From: Williamsia sp. 1135
GTDB taxonomy: Bacteria > Actinomycetota > Actinomycetes > Mycobacteriales > Mycobacteriaceae
Length of the DNA stretch: 64,000 bases
Direction of reading: 5' to 3'
Assembly (NCBI RefSeq): GCF_002095395.1
Contig: NZ_MJEI01000099.1
Span: forward strand, 108,635 to 172,634
The notes beneath the pieces were generated by a model. The model ran no database searches. It was not told the origin of the DNA and worked only from the letters and a program-made list of their open reading frames with translations. The position numbers and the translations under genes were made by a program. Below are positions 17,184 through 27,457 of the stretch, one piece after another. The stretch's first letter is position 1. Each line of letters starts with the position of its first letter.

Positions 17184-18308
17184 ATGACCTCAACACACAA
17201 CCGTCACGACCTGGTGATCGTCGGTGCTGGAATCGTCGGCCTCGCGCATGCGGCCGAGGCGCTCTCACGGGGCGCGTCGGTTGCGGTCGTCGAACGTGAC
17301 GAATACGCGGTGGGTGCTTCGATTCGCAACTTCGGTCACGTGTGCACCACCGCGCAGGATGGCCGGGGCCTCGAGTTGGCGTTGGTGGCTCGCGAGCGCT
17401 GGCTCGAACTCGGCCGCAAAGCGGAGTTCGGGGTAGAGGAGTGCGGCACAGTCGTTCTCGCCCGCACAGAAGATGAAGTCGCCGTCCTGGCCGAGTTCAT
17501 CGACACCCGGGGCGCAGAGCAGGCCCGATGGCTCGATCGAGCCGATCGCAGCGCCGTGATCGGTGGCGCCGAAGTGCTGGAAGCCGCGTATCTGCCGCTT
17601 GATCTGAGGGTCGACCCCGAACGTGCGGTAGGGTCCCTCGCCACGTGGCTCGCTGCAGAAGGTGTCGAGTTCCATTGGGGCTCACAGGTCACTTCCATCG
17701 ATACCGATGAGAACGGGGTCGCGGTGCGAACCCCGAATGGTTCCGTTCACGCACGCACTGCTGTCCACGCTGTCGGCCACGACGTCGACAGGTTGTATCC
17801 GCAGATCGCCGCGGACTGGCAGGTGCAACGGTGTCGCCTCCAGATGCTGGAAGTCGAGGCGCCGCATGGACTTCGCATCGAACCGGCGTTGCTGACCGGC
17901 CTGTCGATGCTGCGGTACGCCGGGTTCGCGGCCATGCCCTCGGCTGCCGCTGTCCGTTCCCGCTTCGAAATCGAATCGCCAGAACTCCTCGACGTCGAGA
18001 TGAATCTCATGCTCACGCAACGGCCCAGTGGCGCGCTCGTCCTCGGCGACACCCATCACAACGCCCGCACCCACACCCCGTTCGACGACGAGCGAAACGC
18101 CGAACTCCTGCTGCGCGAGGGCGCCCGGCTCTTCGGTGCGCCGCTACGCGTGGCCCGCCGATGGCGTGGCGTCTATGCGACCTCACCGCTGACCGACTTT
18201 CTCGTCGCCCGGCCTGCCCCCTCTGTTCGGGTCGTGTCGGTGACGTCGGGAATCGGTATGACCACAGCGCTCGGATTGGCCCCCACCGTGTTGAACGACC
18301 TGCTCTGA
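17184..18308 (+). CDS. FAD-dependent oxidoreductase, phosphonate-associated (TIGR03364-type)
   Basis: DAO-family flavoprotein of 374 residues. The dinucleotide-binding motif VIVGAGIVGLAHAAEALSRG is at about residues 11-30, followed by VVERDEYAVGASIRNFGHV, in which ASIRNFG is characteristic of this subfamily. The end SVTSGIGMTTALGLAPTVLN carries the second FAD contact. Family members occur beside phosphonate hydrolases and transporters and are thought to oxidise an amino- or methylamino-phosphonate to an aldehyde, which the PhnX-like enzyme could then hydrolyse. That order of steps is inference. First gene of the rightward phn operon. Confidence 0.88.
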   Translation: MTSTHNRHDLVIVGAGIVGLAHAAEALSRGASVAVVERDEYAVGASIRNFGHVCTTAQDGRGLELALVARERWLELGRKAEFGVEECGTVVLARTEDEVAVLAEFIDTRGAEQARWLDRADRSAVIGGAEVLEAAYLPLDLRVDPERAVGSLATWLAAEGVEFHWGSQVTSIDTDENGVAVRTPNGSVHARTAVHAVGHDVDRLYPQIAADWQVQRCRLQMLEVEAPHGLRIEPALLTGLSMLRYAGFAAMPSAAAVRSRFEIESPELLDVEMNLMLTQRPSGALVLGDTHHNARTHTPFDDERNAELLLREGARLFGAPLRVARRWRGVYATSPLTDFLVARPAPSVRVVSVTSGIGMTTALGLAPTVLNDLL

Positions 18309-18366
18309 ATCGCCCTGAACTGCCCTACTTCACCCCCCGCTCGACTCATCACCATCAGGAGAAATC

Positions 18367-19290
18367 ATGTCCCGCACCATTCGTCGTCGCTCGTGTGCAG
18401 TGATGGCCGCCGTCACGGTCGCAATGTCGGTCGTCGCCGCCTGCGGAGACGGCAGTGACAGCGCCGCCGCCTCACCTACCTGCCCGAACGGCAAGATCCG
18501 GTTCGGCGTGGAGCCGTTCGAGGATCCCGCAAAGCTCACCCCGGCGTTCCAGGTGGTGGCCGACGGACTGTCCGAAAAGCTGAATTGCCCGGTCGAGGTC
18601 ACCGTCGTCGACAGCTACTCGGCCGAGGTACTCGCGATGCGCAACGGGCAGATGGAGCTCGGCGTGTTCGGTCCGCTCGGGTATGTGTTTGCCGGACAGG
18701 AAGCCGATGCCAAGCCGCTCGCGTCCTTCGGTACCGCAGACGGTGTGCTCTCTACCTACACCGCGGGTATCTGGGTGCCCGCAGACTCGGACATCCGATC
18801 CATAGACGATCTCCGCGGCAAGGATCTGGCGCTGTCGGAGCCCGGATCGACCTCGGGGGACGGTCTGCCACGGATGGCGTTGAAGAACGCCGGCATCAAG
18901 GAGGGTGATGTGAACATCACCTACGCCGGTGGTCACCCCGAGGCCCTGTTGGCACTGGCCAACGGCAAAGTCAATGCCGCTGAGATCAATTCGCAGCAAC
19001 TCAACACCTCGGTCAAGGAAGGCGCGTTCGATCCGACGAAGTTCCGGCAGGTCTGGACCTCCGAACCCATCCCCAACGATCCGATCACGGTGTCCGGCAG
19101 CACCAGTCCCGAGTTCCAGAAGGCTGTCGCCGAGGCATTGCTGAACCTGCCACCGGAGGCGGTGGAGAAGGCAGGCGCACTCCTCGACGTCGAGCCCGCC
19201 GGCCAGCTGCTCCCGGTCGACCAGAGCACCTACCAGCCCCTGTTCGACCTGGCTTCGGCACTGGGACTCACGTCCAAGGATGTCGAATGA
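18367..19290 (+). CDS. Phosphonate ABC transporter substrate-binding lipoprotein (PhnD-like)
   Basis: Binding protein of 307 residues, phosphate/phosphite/phosphonate family. The lipoprotein signal ends at lipobox SVVAAC (Cys about 23). The mature part has KIRFGVEPFEDPAKLTPAFQ, then VDSYSAEVLAMRNGQMELGV, FGPLGYVFA and the phosphonate-site region LSEPGSTSGDGLPRMALK, all typical of PhnD. RBS CAGGAG lies just upstream. The stop overlaps the ATPase ATG by four bases. Confidence 0.92.
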   Translation: MSRTIRRRSCAVMAAVTVAMSVVAACGDGSDSAAASPTCPNGKIRFGVEPFEDPAKLTPAFQVVADGLSEKLNCPVEVTVVDSYSAEVLAMRNGQMELGVFGPLGYVFAGQEADAKPLASFGTADGVLSTYTAGIWVPADSDIRSIDDLRGKDLALSEPGSTSGDGLPRMALKNAGIKEGDVNITYAGGHPEALLALANGKVNAAEINSQQLNTSVKEGAFDPTKFRQVWTSEPIPNDPITVSGSTSPEFQKAVAEALLNLPPEAVEKAGALLDVEPAGQLLPVDQSTYQPLFDLASALGLTSKDVE

Positions 19291-20075
19291 CCCGCGTCGC
19301 GTCGACTGTGGACCTCAACATCGCTGCGTCCCAGTCGTCGTCGGCACTCGCAATTCGGGGTATCAGGGTGCGGTACGGCAACAAGGTGGTCTTGGACGGG
19401 GTTGATCTCGACGTCGCTGCCGGCGAGGTGGTCGGCGTCCTGGGTGCCAACGGTTCCGGGAAGTCGACCCTGCTGCGATGTGTGGTCGGACTGGCGACAA
19501 CCACGGACGGACGCATCACGGTCGCGGGACGGCCCGTCGACATGCATTCGAGGGACCCCCGGTCGGCGGCGATGGTGTTCCAGAAGATCCACCTGATCCC
19601 GCGGAGGTCGGTACTCGACAACGTGTGCGCCGGCGCACTCGGTCGACTCGACATCCGTCACTCGTGGTCGACGTGGGCGTTCGGTCGAGAGCTCAAGGAG
19701 GAGGCCATGGGCTGCCTCGACAGAGTCGGCCTCGCCGATCGTGCTCATGATCGTGCCGGTCGTCTGTCCGGCGGTCAGCAGCAGCGGGTGGCAATCGCCC
19801 GTGCGCTGTGCCAACGCGCGCCTGTTCTGCTCGCTGACGAACCCGTCTCGGCGCTCGACCCTGCTGCGGCCGAACAGGTCATGCGACTGCTGTGTTCTCT
19901 CGCAGGCGATGGCATCGCGGTCGCCGCGGTCCTGCATCAACCAGATCTCGCACGCAGGCACTGTGATCGCCTCGTCGGACTCTCGGACGGTCGAATCACG
20001 TTCTCGGCCAGACCTGATCAGATCGACGACGACGTCGTCGCACGGCTCTACCTTTCCGAGGAGACGGACCGATGA
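19287..20075 (+). CDS. Phosphonate ABC transporter ATP-binding protein (PhnC-like)
   Basis: ABC ATPase of 262 residues. Walker A is GANGSGKST, Q-loop MVFQKIHL, signature LSGGQQQR and Walker B PVLLADEPVSALDP, with the switch His in VLHQPD. The insert NVCAGALGRLDIRHSW before the signature is usual for PhnC, which has an N-V-x-x-G-x-L-G motif there. It overlaps both neighbours by ATGA and powers phosphonate uptake with the PhnD- and PhnE-like proteins. Confidence 0.92.
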   Translation: MTRVASTVDLNIAASQSSSALAIRGIRVRYGNKVVLDGVDLDVAAGEVVGVLGANGSGKSTLLRCVVGLATTTDGRITVAGRPVDMHSRDPRSAAMVFQKIHLIPRRSVLDNVCAGALGRLDIRHSWSTWAFGRELKEEAMGCLDRVGLADRAHDRAGRLSGGQQQRVAIARALCQRAPVLLADEPVSALDPAAAEQVMRLLCSLAGDGIAVAAVLHQPDLARRHCDRLVGLSDGRITFSARPDQIDDDVVARLYLSEETDR

Positions 20076-20896
20076 CGACCTTGACTCTTCCTCGACTGCC
20101 GGTGCCGACGCGACCGCGCCGGCGCCTGGGCCTGATCGCCGGCGCACTCATAGCCGTCGGCCTGATAGTGGTCCACATCTGGGCGTTCACGCTCACCGAC
20201 TTCTCGGTGTCGGCGCTGATCGGTGGCTGGTCGGGCATGGTCGACTTCCTCTCCTCTGCCATCCCGCCCGACCTGTCGTGGTCGACGGTCGTCCAGCCGG
20301 GTATCGAGGCGTGTCTGGTGACACTCGCCATCGCGCTGGTGGGCACCACCCTGTCGATCCCGTTCTCCGTGGCGCTCGCGGTCCTCGGGGCACGCACCAC
20401 ATCGCGCAATTCGTTTGTGTATCAAGCCGCTCGAGGCGTGATGTCATTTCTGCGTGCGGTTCCGGACATCGTCTTCGCGCTCATCTTCGTCACGGCCGTG
20501 GGGTTGGGACCGTTTGCCGGCGTGCTGGCCTTGATCTTCCACAACTCGGGCGTGATGGCGAAGCTGTGGTCAGAAACGATGGAAGAGATTGATGACGGTC
20601 CGACCGAGGCGCTACGCGTCGGCGGAGCGTCGAGCGCGCAAGTGGCCGTCCACGCCGTACTCCCATCGGTGGTCCCTCAATGCGTCGGGCTGCTGCTGTA
20701 CCGCTTCGACGTCAACGTGCGGTCATCCCTGGTGCTCGGCCTGGTCGGCGCGGGAGGTATCGGCTTCCTCATCAACCAGTCGATCGCACTGTTCCGATTC
20801 GATCAGATGTTGACCTACATCCTCATGGTGCTCGTCATGGTAGTCGCGGTCGACCTGCTCAGCGGTGCGGTCCGGCGCCGGCTGGGGGCGGCGTGA
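20072..20896 (+). CDS. Phosphonate ABC transporter permease (PhnE-like)
   Basis: Inner-membrane permease of 274 residues with about six hydrophobic segments. The BPD_transp_1 loop reads EALRVGGASSAQVAVHAVLP, followed by NVRSSLVLGLVGAGGIGFLI, the PhnE signature. The N terminus is basic and cytoplasmic, with the first membrane span around residues 23-42. Overlaps PhnC by ATGA, and its stop overlaps the GTG of the truncated alcohol dehydrogenase. Confidence 0.92.
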   Translation: MTTLTLPRLPVPTRPRRRLGLIAGALIAVGLIVVHIWAFTLTDFSVSALIGGWSGMVDFLSSAIPPDLSWSTVVQPGIEACLVTLAIALVGTTLSIPFSVALAVLGARTTSRNSFVYQAARGVMSFLRAVPDIVFALIFVTAVGLGPFAGVLALIFHNSGVMAKLWSETMEEIDDGPTEALRVGGASSAQVAVHAVLPSVVPQCVGLLLYRFDVNVRSSLVLGLVGAGGIGFLINQSIALFRFDQMLTYILMVLVMVVAVDLLSGAVRRRLGAA

Positions 20897-21303
20897 TCGC
20901 CACTGCCGCAGTCTGGTCGGGGAGCGGCTTCACGCTCACCGAAGTTGCGCCACCCGTTCTCGGCGACGGTGAGATGTTGATCGAGAACGAACTGGCGACG
21001 ATCTGCGGAAGTGATGTGCACACCGTCGGTGGACGCCGGACCACACCCGTCCCGACGATCCTGGGACATGAAGCCGTCGGACGTGTGGTCTCCGCCGGAC
21101 CAGGTGCGGCGGCGACCCCCGGAGATCGGGTCGTGTGGACCGTGGGCACGGCGTGCGGCATGTGCCGACGGTGCAGCCGCGGAGTGCCCCAGAAGTGCGT
21201 CAACGTCCGCAAATACGGCCACGAGGCAACAACAGATGCATGGACTCTCAACGGCGCGTTCGCTTCCCATGTCCCTTCGCTGCCGGTCAGCTCTACGGCC
21301 TGC
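20893..21303 (+). pseudogene. Phosphonate-associated zinc alcohol dehydrogenase, 3'-truncated
   Basis: The N-terminal half (about 137 residues) of a medium-chain zinc alcohol dehydrogenase (TIGR03366-type, found in phosphonate clusters). Visible are catalytic-zinc Cys in ATICGSDVHTVGG, GHEAVGRVVSAGPG, and the structural-zinc Cys cluster TACGMCRRCSRGVPQKC. Homology fades after NGAFASHVPSLPVSSTA. The frame stays open to 21627, but from about 21303 the DNA is the 5' part of a leftward esterase gene. The Rossmann half is missing, so the enzyme cannot be functional. The GTG start overlaps the PhnE stop (GTGA). Confidence 0.8.
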
Positions 21304-21615
21304 GGTCTCCTCCAACCACCCCGACCCGTCCTCGCCGCCGCCGGCGCCGTTGAGCAAGTAGACCGTTGGGGCGCCGCGAAGGTCGCCGGAAGGCCGAATC
21401 AGCTGGAACGGGATGTCGGCACCCATGGCCGGGGAGTGCACGGTGATCTCCCAGCGGCTGTCTTGTACGTGGCTGAGCGACGTCACGTGGGGGCCGGAGT
21501 CCGGCGCCGGATCGGCGTAGGCGGTCGCCGGGAACATGACGCCGGTGACGATGAGTGCTGCTGCGGTCGCCAACAATTGGAGCCGGCGAATCGTCGGCCG
21601 GCGGGTAGGAATCAC
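21304..21615 (-). pseudogene. Secreted mycolyltransferase/esterase family gene, 3'-truncated
   Basis: Only the first about 104 codons of an antigen-85-like (esterase D family) secreted protein remain. A signal peptide (RLQLLATAAALIVTGVMF, cleavage after AYA) is followed by HVTSLSHVQDSRWEITVHSP and TVYLLNGAGGGEDGSGWLEE, the oxyanion-hole region of the family. Beyond that the frame runs into antisense alcohol dehydrogenase sequence with no homology. The catalytic Ser, Glu and His are all absent. Together with the truncated dehydrogenase it marks a rearrangement or deletion junction. Confidence 0.75.
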
Positions 21616-21692
21616 GGCTTACATTAGCGTGGCTAAGCACAAACTTCAGTGCCTGCGATGACCGAACGAGCGAGATGTGCTCCACTCGAACG

Positions 21693-21732
21693 AATCTGCT
21701 CCACTTCCAGCGTGCTGGAAGTGGAGCAGATT
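21693..21732. terminator. Perfect 19-base-arm hairpin downstream of icd
   Basis: AATCTGCTCCACTTCCAGC at 21693-21711 is exactly complementary to 21714-21732, with a two-base centre. It starts 31 bases past the icd stop on the minus strand and has no U-tract, as is common for actinobacterial terminators. It would end icd transcription before the esterase remnant. Confidence 0.7.
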
Positions 21733-21762
21733 GCGATGAGTAGAGCAGCTGTGGGCGAGTGC

Positions 21763-24000
<2,238 letters not shown>

Positions 24001-24206
24001 AATCGCGTTCGTCTCCATGTTCGTCACGTGCGGCAGGGATCTTCCTGTCTTCATCTACCAGTATCACGTCGGACTCGAGATCGTGCGTACGAACGGGTCG
24101 GTCGGGGGCCTGCCACCCAACGCACCGCCGGTGCGTAACCGTGTCGCTGCTACGCATCGATACGGCCGGCGGCGGTCGGGTGGCGAGAAGTTCAACTGTC
24201 TGTCAC

Positions 24207-24389
24207 CTAGGCATCGTCGGTGGCGTCACCCAGATGTTCTGCCCCGGGGGTTGCCGGTGCCAGGACGGCGTCGTCGTCCGGGTCGGCGGGTGGGGACGCG
24301 GGCGATCCCAGCTTTTCCGATCCGGGGGTGGCGGGTGCCAGCACGTCGTCCGTCGCCTCGACGTCGGGTTGGGAGTTCTCTGAGGTCAT
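24207..24389 (-). CDS. Small acidic protein with a repeated APATPG motif
   Basis: Hypothetical 60-residue protein, unrecognised. It contains two copies of a motif: DDVLAPATPGSEKLG and DDAVLAPATPGAEHLG, separated by a Pro/Asp-rich linker. The internal repeat at protein level and AAAGG upstream of the ATG at 24389 support coding. It is acidic and Pro-rich with no signal peptide or membrane segment, so it is probably disordered. It lies between icd and a MarR gene. Confidence 0.55.
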   Translation of the reverse strand: MTSENSQPDVEATDDVLAPATPGSEKLGSPASPPADPDDDAVLAPATPGAEHLGDATDDA

Positions 24390-24494
24390 TCCGGCTGCCT
24401 TTCGTGGTGTCGACCATGAGATGAAACTGATCCTCTTCTCCAAGGAGAAGGTGATTCTTATACGACGATACCCACAGGCGTGCTGGGGAAACCC

Positions 24495-24968
24495 TCAACG
24501 GTCTTCGGGAGCGGCGGCGAATGCCCGGAACGCTCGCATGAGCGAGGGGATCAGCTCTCGCAGCGTGTCTTGCCCGAGGTGCTCGGTGAGGGCTTGATCG
24601 ACCTCGGCGTATGACGCCATCCCGACGTCGATCAGGCGTTGTCCTTCGTCGGTGACGAAAAGCCGCGCGCTGCGCCCTCGGCCGCCGCCGCCGATTCTCT
24701 CGACCGCGCCGATCTCCTCGAGTTTGTTCAGCGTCGCCTGCATGCTCTGCGGCGTCACGGCCGCCCTGCGGCCGAGTTCGCTGTACGACAGTCCTGGATT
24801 TCGCGACAGGTGGCCGAGAGCAGAGACGTGGCGGACGGCGATGCCCTCGCTGTGCAGCGCGGCGTCGACCCGGTCGCGGATCTGGCGACCGAGGACCGAC
24901 AGGAGAAATGCCGCGCTCGGCGTAGGGGTCGAGAGGGCCGAGTCGGGGCCGGGCTGTTCATCGGCCAT
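24495..24968 (-). CDS. MarR family transcriptional regulator
   Basis: Regulator of 157 residues. The winged HTH includes RHVSALGHLSRNPGLSYSEL, RRAAVTPQSMQATLNKLEE and the wing GGGGRGRSARLFVTDEGQRL. Start placed at MADEQPGPDS. It is divergent from a small membrane-protein gene across a 90-base gap that holds a clear palindrome, so it likely represses itself and that gene. Ligand unknown. Confidence 0.9.
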   Translation of the reverse strand: MADEQPGPDSALSTPTPSAAFLLSVLGRQIRDRVDAALHSEGIAVRHVSALGHLSRNPGLSYSELGRRAAVTPQSMQATLNKLEEIGAVERIGGGGRGRSARLFVTDEGQRLIDVGMASYAEVDQALTEHLGQDTLRELIPSLMRAFRAFAAAPEDR

Positions 24969-24988
24969 GTTGACAACACTTCCACACA

Positions 24989-25009
24989 AGTTGCAGTCTA
25001 ACTGAAACT
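24989..25009. promoter_or_regulatory. Candidate MarR operator
   Basis: A 21-base imperfect palindrome with the pattern AGTT-N-CAGT-N3-ACTG-N-AACT lies in the divergent gap, 21 bases upstream of the MarR ATG and about 49 bases upstream of the membrane-protein ATG. Eight of ten paired half-site positions form the AGTT/AACT and CAGT/ACTG dyads exactly. Confidence 0.55.
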
Positions 25010-25057
25010 ACGGCGCGGCGGTCAGGTCGCCGCCGGCAAGTCGAAGAAAGACAGTGC

Positions 25058-25414
25058 ATGGAAACATTGCGGGACGTCGTCATCTGGATCCATCTGATCG
25101 GCTTCGCCGCGACCTTCGGCGCCTGGGCCACCGAAGCGGCAACGCGACGACTGCGCACGACTCGGGTCATGGACTACGGCCTGCTGGTGTCGCTCATCAG
25201 CGGCGCGATCCTCGCCGCGCCGTGGCCCGCCGGCACCGACATCAACTACGTCAAGGTGAGTATCAAGCTGGTCATCCTCGTGGTGCTCGGCGGCCTGCTC
25301 GGCATGGGTAATGCCCGGCAGCGACGCACCGGGGAAGCCGTGCCCCGCGCACTCTTCTACGCAGTCGGCGGACTGTCCTTGCTGGCTGCCGGGATAGGGG
25401 TCATCTGGCGATGA
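25058..25414 (+). CDS. Small integral membrane protein, unknown function
   Basis: Protein of 118 residues with four likely membrane segments: DVVIWIHLIGFAATFGAWAT, YGLLVSLISGAILAA, LVILVVLGGLLGMG and a C-terminal ALFYAVGGLSLLAAGIGVIW. A WIHLIGFA histidine in the first helix recalls haem- or copper-related membrane proteins, but no family is certain. Preceded by AAGAAAG and divergent from the MarR gene, which likely regulates it. Confidence 0.8.
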   Translation: METLRDVVIWIHLIGFAATFGAWATEAATRRLRTTRVMDYGLLVSLISGAILAAPWPAGTDINYVKVSIKLVILVVLGGLLGMGNARQRRTGEAVPRALFYAVGGLSLLAAGIGVIWR

Positions 25415-25469
25415 GTGTCCGGCACGTGCCCACATCGCGCGCCCGCGGTCACCGCCCCAGGTCGATCGG

Positions 25470-26771
25470 CTACTCCTTCGTACCGGTGGTCGGCAGCACG
25501 TTGATGAGGACGAAGGCAACCGCGACTGCGACCACCACCTGCGGCGTGACCGACACCCCGTCTGCGCCGAGCAGCAGAATGCCGAGCAGCGCAGACGTCA
25601 GCGGGAGTCGCAACATCACGGCACACATGGCACCGATACCCATCGCGATCGCGGGCGCCGAGCTCATGCCCGGCAGTCCGCTGATGGCGATGCCGAGGAC
25701 GGCGCCGATGAAGATCGCCGGGAAGACGGGTCCACCGCGGAAGGCGCTCAACGAGATCGAGTAGACGAACGTCTTGCAGAGGCCCAGGAGCAGCAGCACG
25801 CCCACCGAATAGTCGGCGGCATGCGCGACGAGGTCGGGCAGGGCGTCTTGCCCGGAGAACAACACCTGCGTGAACGTGTGTCCGGAGATCAGTTGATAGG
25901 CGGTCGCGGTCAGGCCGATGAGCAATCCGATTCCCGCCGTGACAAGGACACGGCTCGAATGCACGACGGGCCGCAATGCCAGTCCGATCCAGCGGATCAC
26001 CCAGCCCAGCGCAGCGGCGAAGGCTCCCACGACGACTGCCCAGCACAGGGTCGCGACGGTCGGATTCACCGCTGTCGGGACCGATGTCAGCGCCAGCGAG
26101 AAGGTGCCGAGCCCGGTCAGGTTGTCGAGTCCGATGAAGACCACGGCGCCGATGCCGGATGCGAGAAGCCCCGGTACAGCTACCAGACTCAGTGTTGCGC
26201 CTCCGATTCCGGCTGCCTCCATGATCAAGAACGCTGCGAGGATCGGTGAACCGAACAGGGTGCTGATGGCGGTGAAACTTCCCGCCGAGGCCATGATGAC
26301 CAGCGCCATCGGTGGTGCGTCCTTCTTCAGCAGGTGCACAGTCAGGACGGCGAGACCGCCTCCGATCGCGATCAGCGGAGCTTCCGGGCCGAGGACTGCG
26401 CCCAGACTGAGCGTGGCCAGTGAGGCCAGGATGATGCCGGGAAGCTCTTTGTCCACCGGCGTGCCTCCGGCGTGGAAGCCGAAGGCGGGGGAGTGTCCTG
26501 CGTTGCCGGGCAGGTATCGGATGGTCAGGGCGGTCAACACGCCGCAGAGCATGAGCCACGGGATGGGCCACCACGAAGGTGTACCGCCGGAGAAGATGTC
26601 ACCGGGTAGGTCTCGGAACACGTACTTCTGGATCTTCGTGACGGCGGCCAGGAAACCGTAGGCGACCAGAGAGATCGGGATGCCCAGGGCCGCTGCCAGC
26701 AGGAGCGCCACCGCATAAGCTTTCGAGCGCACGACCGTGACCAGATCGACGTCCGGGGTGGGCGTGGTCAT
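25470..26771 (-). CDS. ClC family chloride channel/transporter
   Basis: Membrane protein of 433 residues with about ten hydrophobic helices. ClC signature stretches are visible: SLGAVLGPEAPLIAIGGG (the GKEGP-like anion-site segment, here GPEAP) and AFRGGPVFPAIFIGAVLGIA (GxFxP). GNAGHSPAFGFHAGG occupies the position of the first GSGIP-type loop. It would move chloride or another halide. The altered selectivity loops mean the ion cannot be predicted. No CBS domains. Confidence 0.88.
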   Translation of the reverse strand: MTTPTPDVDLVTVVRSKAYAVALLLAAALGIPISLVAYGFLAAVTKIQKYVFRDLPGDIFSGGTPSWWPIPWLMLCGVLTALTIRYLPGNAGHSPAFGFHAGGTPVDKELPGIILASLATLSLGAVLGPEAPLIAIGGGLAVLTVHLLKKDAPPMALVIMASAGSFTAISTLFGSPILAAFLIMEAAGIGGATLSLVAVPGLLASGIGAVVFIGLDNLTGLGTFSLALTSVPTAVNPTVATLCWAVVVGAFAAALGWVIRWIGLALRPVVHSSRVLVTAGIGLLIGLTATAYQLISGHTFTQVLFSGQDALPDLVAHAADYSVGVLLLLGLCKTFVYSISLSAFRGGPVFPAIFIGAVLGIAISGLPGMSSAPAIAMGIGAMCAVMLRLPLTSALLGILLLGADGVSVTPQVVVAVAVAFVLINVLPTTGTKE

Positions 26772-27055
26772 CGGACCTCCAGAAGCTGATTCCCGCAGGC
26801 CGGGCGGCCTGACCGGAGGTGTTGCGACCGTGGCGGCGCGATCAGCTTGTCAGCCTGGTTCGAGCGCTGTCGTCACCCGTAGTGGATGAGACCTGCGCAG
26901 ACGAGGCCGTAGGCGACCGGGCCCAGAACGTTCAGCAACCGTGAGTCGACAAGATCCTCGAAACTTTTTCCGCGACCATGTCGAGAATGGGACGTCGGCT
27001 CCGTCCTAGTGGTACGAGCGGCCACAAGGGGCCGCGACGACGAAGGAGAATAAAC

Positions 27056-27457
27056 ATGAAATATCTGATGCTCAAGCACTACCGCGGTGGCCCGGGAATC
27101 AACTCCACCCCGATGGACGAGTGGACACCGGAGGAGGTCGATGCTCACATGCAGTACATGAACGACTTCGCGGATCGACTGCGGGACTCCGGCGAGTTCG
27201 TCGACTCGCAGGCGCTCTCGCAGGAGGGCACGTTCGTGCGATACGACGGCGAAGGTCGTCCACCGGTCACCGATGGCCCGTTCGCCGAGACGAAGGACCT
27301 CATCGCCGGCTGGATGGTCATCGATGTGGAGTCGCAAGAACGCGCCTATCAGCTGTCGGGCGAGCTTTCTGCCGCACCGGGCGCCGGCGGCGAGCCGATC
27401 CACGAGTGGCTGGAGGTTCGGCCCTTCCTCACGGCCCCGACGACTGTCACCGAGTGA
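27056..27457 (+). CDS. YCII/DGPF-domain protein
   Basis: Protein of 133 residues with the name-giving motif VTDGPFAETKDLIAGWMVID and an N-terminal MKYLMLKHYRGG beta strand typical of the family. AAGGAG precedes the ATG at a good spacing. The next gene, an ECF sigma factor with a C-terminal TPR-like region, overlaps it (GTGA). DGPF proteins are the standard genomic partner of ECF42 sigma factors; their exact role is unresolved. Confidence 0.92.
   Translation: MKYLMLKHYRGGPGINSTPMDEWTPEEVDAHMQYMNDFADRLRDSGEFVDSQALSQEGTFVRYDGEGRPPVTDGPFAETKDLIAGWMVIDVESQERAYQLSGELSAAPGAGGEPIHEWLEVRPFLTAPTTVTE

Noticed and set aside
26873..27055. A minus-strand peptide ending in LGPVAYGLVCAGLIHYG between the ClC and DGPF genes
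   Set aside because: It looks membrane-like, but no credible start codon or ribosome site exists within the gap, so it was not listed as a gene.
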